Source: an uncultured Balneola sp.
Lineage (GTDB): Bacteria; Bacteroidota; Rhodothermia; Balneolales; Balneolaceae
Assembly (NCBI GenBank): GCA_913058495.1
Contig: CAJXQC010000022.1
Coordinates: 1 to 48,166, forward strand
Direction of reading: 5' to 3'
DNA length: 48,166 nt
Every line of letters starts with the position of its first letter. The first letter of the stretch is position 1. Below the pieces are notes generated by a model. It worked only from the letters and a program-made list of their open reading frames with translations. It was not told the DNA's origin and did not search any database. Below, piece by piece: positions 48,011 through 48,166 of the stretch. Made by a program: the position numbers and the translations under genes.

Positions 48011-48105
48011 AAGCTCCCAACTACACCGACCTTTAGAATTATTGGCGAGAAAGAACGCAATGAAATCGACGGCTCCGCAGGAGCAATCATTACACTCAGG
48101 CTGAT
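48011..48105 (+). repeat. Dispersed repeat, right inverted copy
   Basis: 95 bases that match the reverse complement of bases 1-96 with about five differences. A GCTCC-GCA-GGAGC hairpin (48072-48084) corresponds to the one in the left copy, with a changed loop but intact stem. The last 61 bases of the window continue past the shared part and hold no feature that I can name. Confidence 0.85.
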
Positions 48106-48166
48106 TCGCGAATATGCATCATACGAACGAAGACCTTTTGTAATGATTAGTCGATGTAATGGAGTT

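Noticed and set aside
47939-48166. Open plus-strand frame running to the window end
   Set aside because: It begins next to a REP-like repeat with a GTG at best, runs through the dispersed repeat, and the other copy of the repeat has a frame-shifting indel. A truncated gene at the edge cannot be excluded.

Overview
The window looks like chromosomal DNA of a bacterium of the FCB group, most likely Balneolota (Balneola/Gracilimonas-like) or a close relative. Evidence: several secreted proteins end in type IX secretion (T9SS) sorting domains of the QNYPNPFNP...GIYIYQL...RRMTLIK kind; there is a PorV-like protein, a TonB-dependent receptor with an N-terminal carboxypeptidase-regulatory-like domain, a DUF5916 protein and DUF4097 proteins; the DNA is moderately AT-rich; and start codons lack obvious Shine-Dalgarno sequences, with several TTG starts. 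Both ends of the window lie in the same ~96-bp repeat in opposite orientation, as expected if this is an assembly contig that breaks in a multicopy repeat. I found no rRNA, tRNA, CRISPR array, prophage or intact insertion sequence.

Layout. 0.1-10.6 kb: mostly housekeeping genes (DUF971 protein, membrane protein, YajQ, CoA-binding protein, FKBP isomerase, THUMP rRNA methyltransferase, Sua5/TsaC, a RhlE-like helicase, YwbE, M42 peptidase, thioesterase, HD phosphohydrolase), interrupted by one AT-rich orphan (zinc ribbon-TM-SH3b, 6.9 kb). 10.6-17.3 kb: an amino-sugar locus, with a BadF-type kinase and a NagX/MurT-like membrane protein diverging from each other, next to two T9SS-exported enzymes (NAGPA-type phosphodiester glycosidase and GHL10 glycosidase). 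17.4-26.5 kb: a five-gene minus-strand unit encoding a TonB-dependent receptor, a T9SS-type surface protein, a PorV-like barrel, a TIG/propeller lipoprotein and a T9SS propeller protein, closed by a strong terminator. 26.8-30.4 kb: Bax-inhibitor-1 and DUF5916 proteins. 30.6-33.6 kb: an ECF sigma factor, a HEAT-repeat anti-sigma factor and two DUF4097 adhesin-like proteins in one operon. 33.8-37 kb: a membrane MutS-like ATPase, a stand-alone Smr protein, a Dabb protein and an unknown. 37.2-40.9 kb: folE-cysS-yidD, hisI and a secreted YHS protein. 41-47.5 kb: small cytosolic proteins (SRPBCC, DUF1801, DUF4256), a TIR-domain protein, an ATP-grasp enzyme translationally coupled to a DeaD helicase, an LCIB-type carbonic anhydrase homologue and a small membrane protein.

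The most striking unexplained signal is a family of intergenic tracts with exact 7-bp periodicity, usually arranged as inverted pairs, that abut or contain stop codons of at least seven genes (1.2, 1.8, 8.8, 33.7, 35.6-35.8, 36.1, 36.45, 37.05, 39.6 and 40.9 kb). Their sequences differ but the 7-bp phase is retained, they fold into long perfect hairpins, and most carry stop codons in every frame on one strand. They are absent from the 9-33 kb secretion/uptake region. Other candidates for follow-up are the peptidoglycan/amino-sugar scavenging locus, the PorV-containing uptake unit, the bacterial LCIB homologue, a tandem AATGT-N4-ACATT operator and the split MutS2-like MutS/Smr pair.
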